A stretch of 36,668 nucleotides of DNA, taken from the NCBI GenBank assembly GCA_049324575.1, contig JBMONI010000033.1:1-36668 (forward strand). Reading direction: 5' to 3'. Shown piece after piece: positions 36,301 to 36,668 of the stretch. Within the stretch, counting starts at the first letter, position 1. Each line of letters starts with the position of its first letter. A model generated the notes under the pieces. That model was not told where the DNA came from. It saw nothing but the letters and a program-made list of their open reading frames with translations, and made no database searches. Source of the DNA: JBMONI01 sp049324575. Its GTDB lineage: Bacteria > Omnitrophota > Omnitrophia > Omnitrophales > Aquincolibacteriaceae. Position numbers and translations under genes: made by a program.

Positions 36301-36668
36301 CAAAATTTTGAGGTTTTGACCAATGAGGGGGTAAACTGGGAAGATTTAGAACGTCTGACGAAGGAGGGGATCAATTGGTCTGATCTTGAGGTGCTGTCGA
36401 CGATCGGGGTCAACTGGTCCGACCTGGATCGTTTGACGAACGAGGGAGTGAACTGGGCGGACCTGGAGCGTCTGACGAAGGAGGGGGTGAATTGGGAGGA
36501 TTTTGAGGTGTTGACGAAGGAGGGGGTAAATTGGGCGGATTTGGAGCGGCTGACGAAGGAGGGAGTGAACTGGGAAGATCTCGAGGCGATGACGAAAGCG
36601 GGGATGAACTGGGAAGATCTCGAGGCGATGACGAAAGCGGGGGTGAACTGGGATGATATTACGGCGCT
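33316..36668 (+). CDS. Giant secreted 13-residue-repeat protein (3' truncated)
   Basis: The frame from ATG 33316 is open to the window end (1117 full codons), so the protein is longer. It starts with a signal peptide (about 1-35, likely cut after AYA), an Ig-like domain (about 60-165, ending LKATATGLETAYSSAFNV), a second beta domain (about 170-275), two 15-residue forerunner units (from residue 286), a linker with ILTRVGTSADDH, and from residue 363 a tandem array of 13-residue units. Consensus is [VI]NWxDLxx[LM][TS]xxG. No known family is recognised for this array. The ATG lies eight bases after the upstream stop with no clear Shine-Dalgarno, so coupling with the FGE-like gene is likely. Size, role and C-terminal anchor are unknown. 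Confidence 0.85.
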   Translation, partial: MNQESKYKLSQKILAGAMVALHLCWGPIGNQAYAAYFYGYNEDFSDMEEGTPQRTAYKLVFTVSPGTTDVGRIFDPQPVVEIRDRNDQVVTSATNNVTIALYNNPCTATLSSIAGGALKAAVSGIADFSSIDFYLNKACSLYSLKATATGLETAYSSAFNVTESSETIYVKGALVYDESDNTTEIRAWAERGGQILTDSGWLSSDVKITIYDQDNTAVLTDGNADGAPSNGVFRRVWAPDSPGDVYGANIRIEYPAGSNVWYSAYVMLNTAETSSIDNILTDTAAINWQQVTAIQTKVADINWQDIDAIKTAVGANASDNVLSRAGEILTRVGTSADDHTAATLFGKLADMKKTIWTDQLANVNWQDVAALSEAHIDWTELAEFTVAGINWDDMVEMTNNHVNWEDIGRFSSQGINWEDIGRLADQKINWLEIQVLAQEGVNWQAIKALSDAKINFEDFRSLTEAGVNWEDIGRMSDTRINWSDLKMMTEIGVNWEDIKLMADSRVNWLDLAVMTGAGTNWMDDVNWSKLAELTRTGVNWNNLREMSRAGMNWDGLVVLSESKVNWDDMKILSDVGINWDDLAEMSLEEINWAEIESLSREGVNWADLKEFSTIGINWADVAAMSTQKLNWTDLYELTMAGINWEDVGALSLQGVNWADLEVMTNEGILWSDLETITKEGINWADLERLTKEGIDWAGLEVMTIEGINWADLERLTEQGINWDDLEVLSTQGVNWADVELLTEKGVNWAEIERLSKEGVNWEDLEAMTRVRVNWADLGRLTTEGLNWDDLEALTKIGVNWQDLERMTTIGVNWEDVEALSREGVNWEDLEAMTKEGVNWADLERMTEEGVNWADWAEMTRKGINWADLERMTKEGINWAELELITEEGINWDDLEALTGEGINWADLRVLTQEGINWADMERMTKEGVNWEDLAVLAGAGVNWMEIELITEEGINWEDLEALTKEGINWADLGALTQEGLNWDDLEALTKVGVNWQNFEVLTNEGVNWEDLERLTKEGINWSDLEVLSTIGVNWSDLDRLTNEGVNWADLERLTKEGVNWEDFEVLTKEGVNWADLERLTKEGVNWEDLEAMTKAGMNWEDLEAMTKAGVNWDDITA
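34171..34260 (+). repeat. Two divergent 15-residue forerunner repeats
   Basis: INWQQVTAIQTKVAD begins at 34171 and INWQDIDAIKTAV at 34216, 45 bases apart. They share the I-N-W opening and the hydrophobic spacing of the main array but carry two extra residues. A linker of about 50 residues (with a tryptophan) separates them from the main array. Confidence 0.75.
34402..36668 (+). repeat. Tandem 39-bp (13-residue) coding repeat, at least 57 complete units
   Basis: By reading each codon I count 57 complete units from 34402 to 36642 and a partial one to the end. W is at position 3 in 56 of 57 units (F in the eighth) and N at position 2 in 54. Position 10 is always S, T or A. Position 13 is G in most units, with K, H, R or E mainly in the early ones. 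One irregular half-unit (TNWMDD, 34870-34887) breaks the register. DNA identity between units is low at first and nearly complete at the end. Confidence 0.95.

Noticed and set aside
34402..36668. CRISPR-like direct repeats
   Set aside because: The units are contiguous with no spacers, are in frame with a secreted protein, and vary mostly at codon positions compatible with coding.

Overview
The window reads as ordinary chromosomal DNA of a diderm (outer-membrane) bacterium followed by an accessory surface-protein locus. Signs of an outer membrane are a LolC/E-type permease with LolD, an AsmA/TamB-like protein and a secretin with GspA- and GspC-like partners. All genes are on the + strand, and many start codons overlap the previous stop. 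The mix (McsA-McsB-ClpC and a YacL-type PIN/TRAM protein with Firmicute-like gene order, fused IspDF, FlgT-C-like and FGE-like proteins, a secretin cluster, and a very long repeat protein) would fit an uncultured lineage such as Omnitrophota. That placement is inference from gene content only.

Layout. 1-1602: end of a LolC/E permease gene, then lolD. 1628-2530: class IV aminotransferase (ilvE-like). 2576-6642: mcsA-mcsB-clpC, the arginine-phosphorylation/AAA+ protease unit, with no ctsR visible. 6660-8564: AsmA/TamB-like protein. 8565-8720: hairpin-rich leader. 8721-15106: yacL-like, fused ispDF, tmk, holB, metG and a CPBP membrane protease. 15127-18753: mtnA, thiL, tsaE, a small TPR protein, a cupin and a YjbQ-family protein. 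18884-21260: anchored coiled-coil protein and aroA. 21417-26613: complete rod-shape cluster mreB-mreC-mreD-mrdA-rodA behind a near-consensus promoter. 26671-26745: tRNA-Pro(UGG). 26907-31032: gspA-like ATPase, gspC-like protein, gspD-like secretin and a coiled-coil/TPR lipoprotein- or periplasm-type protein.

31033-31439 is a non-coding, AT-rich island with two promoter-like sequences and hairpins. Behind it lie two secreted-protein genes: an FGE/SUMF1-fold protein (31440-33308), and a protein that runs off the window (33316 to beyond 36668). The latter has a signal peptide, an Ig-like region and then at least 57 complete tandem 13-residue repeats with consensus [VI]-N-W-x-D-L-x-x-[LM]-[TS]-x-x-G.

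The repeat protein is the standout. Each unit carries textbook helix-capping signals (hydrophobic residue before an Asn N-cap, acidic residue at N3, Gly C-cap), so I propose a single-helix-per-unit solenoid that I cannot match to a named family. Copies become more uniform toward the 3' side, as expected of ongoing expansion. Together with the FGE-like neighbour and the upstream secretin genes this may be a surface or secretion-linked apparatus; the functional link is inferred only from proximity.
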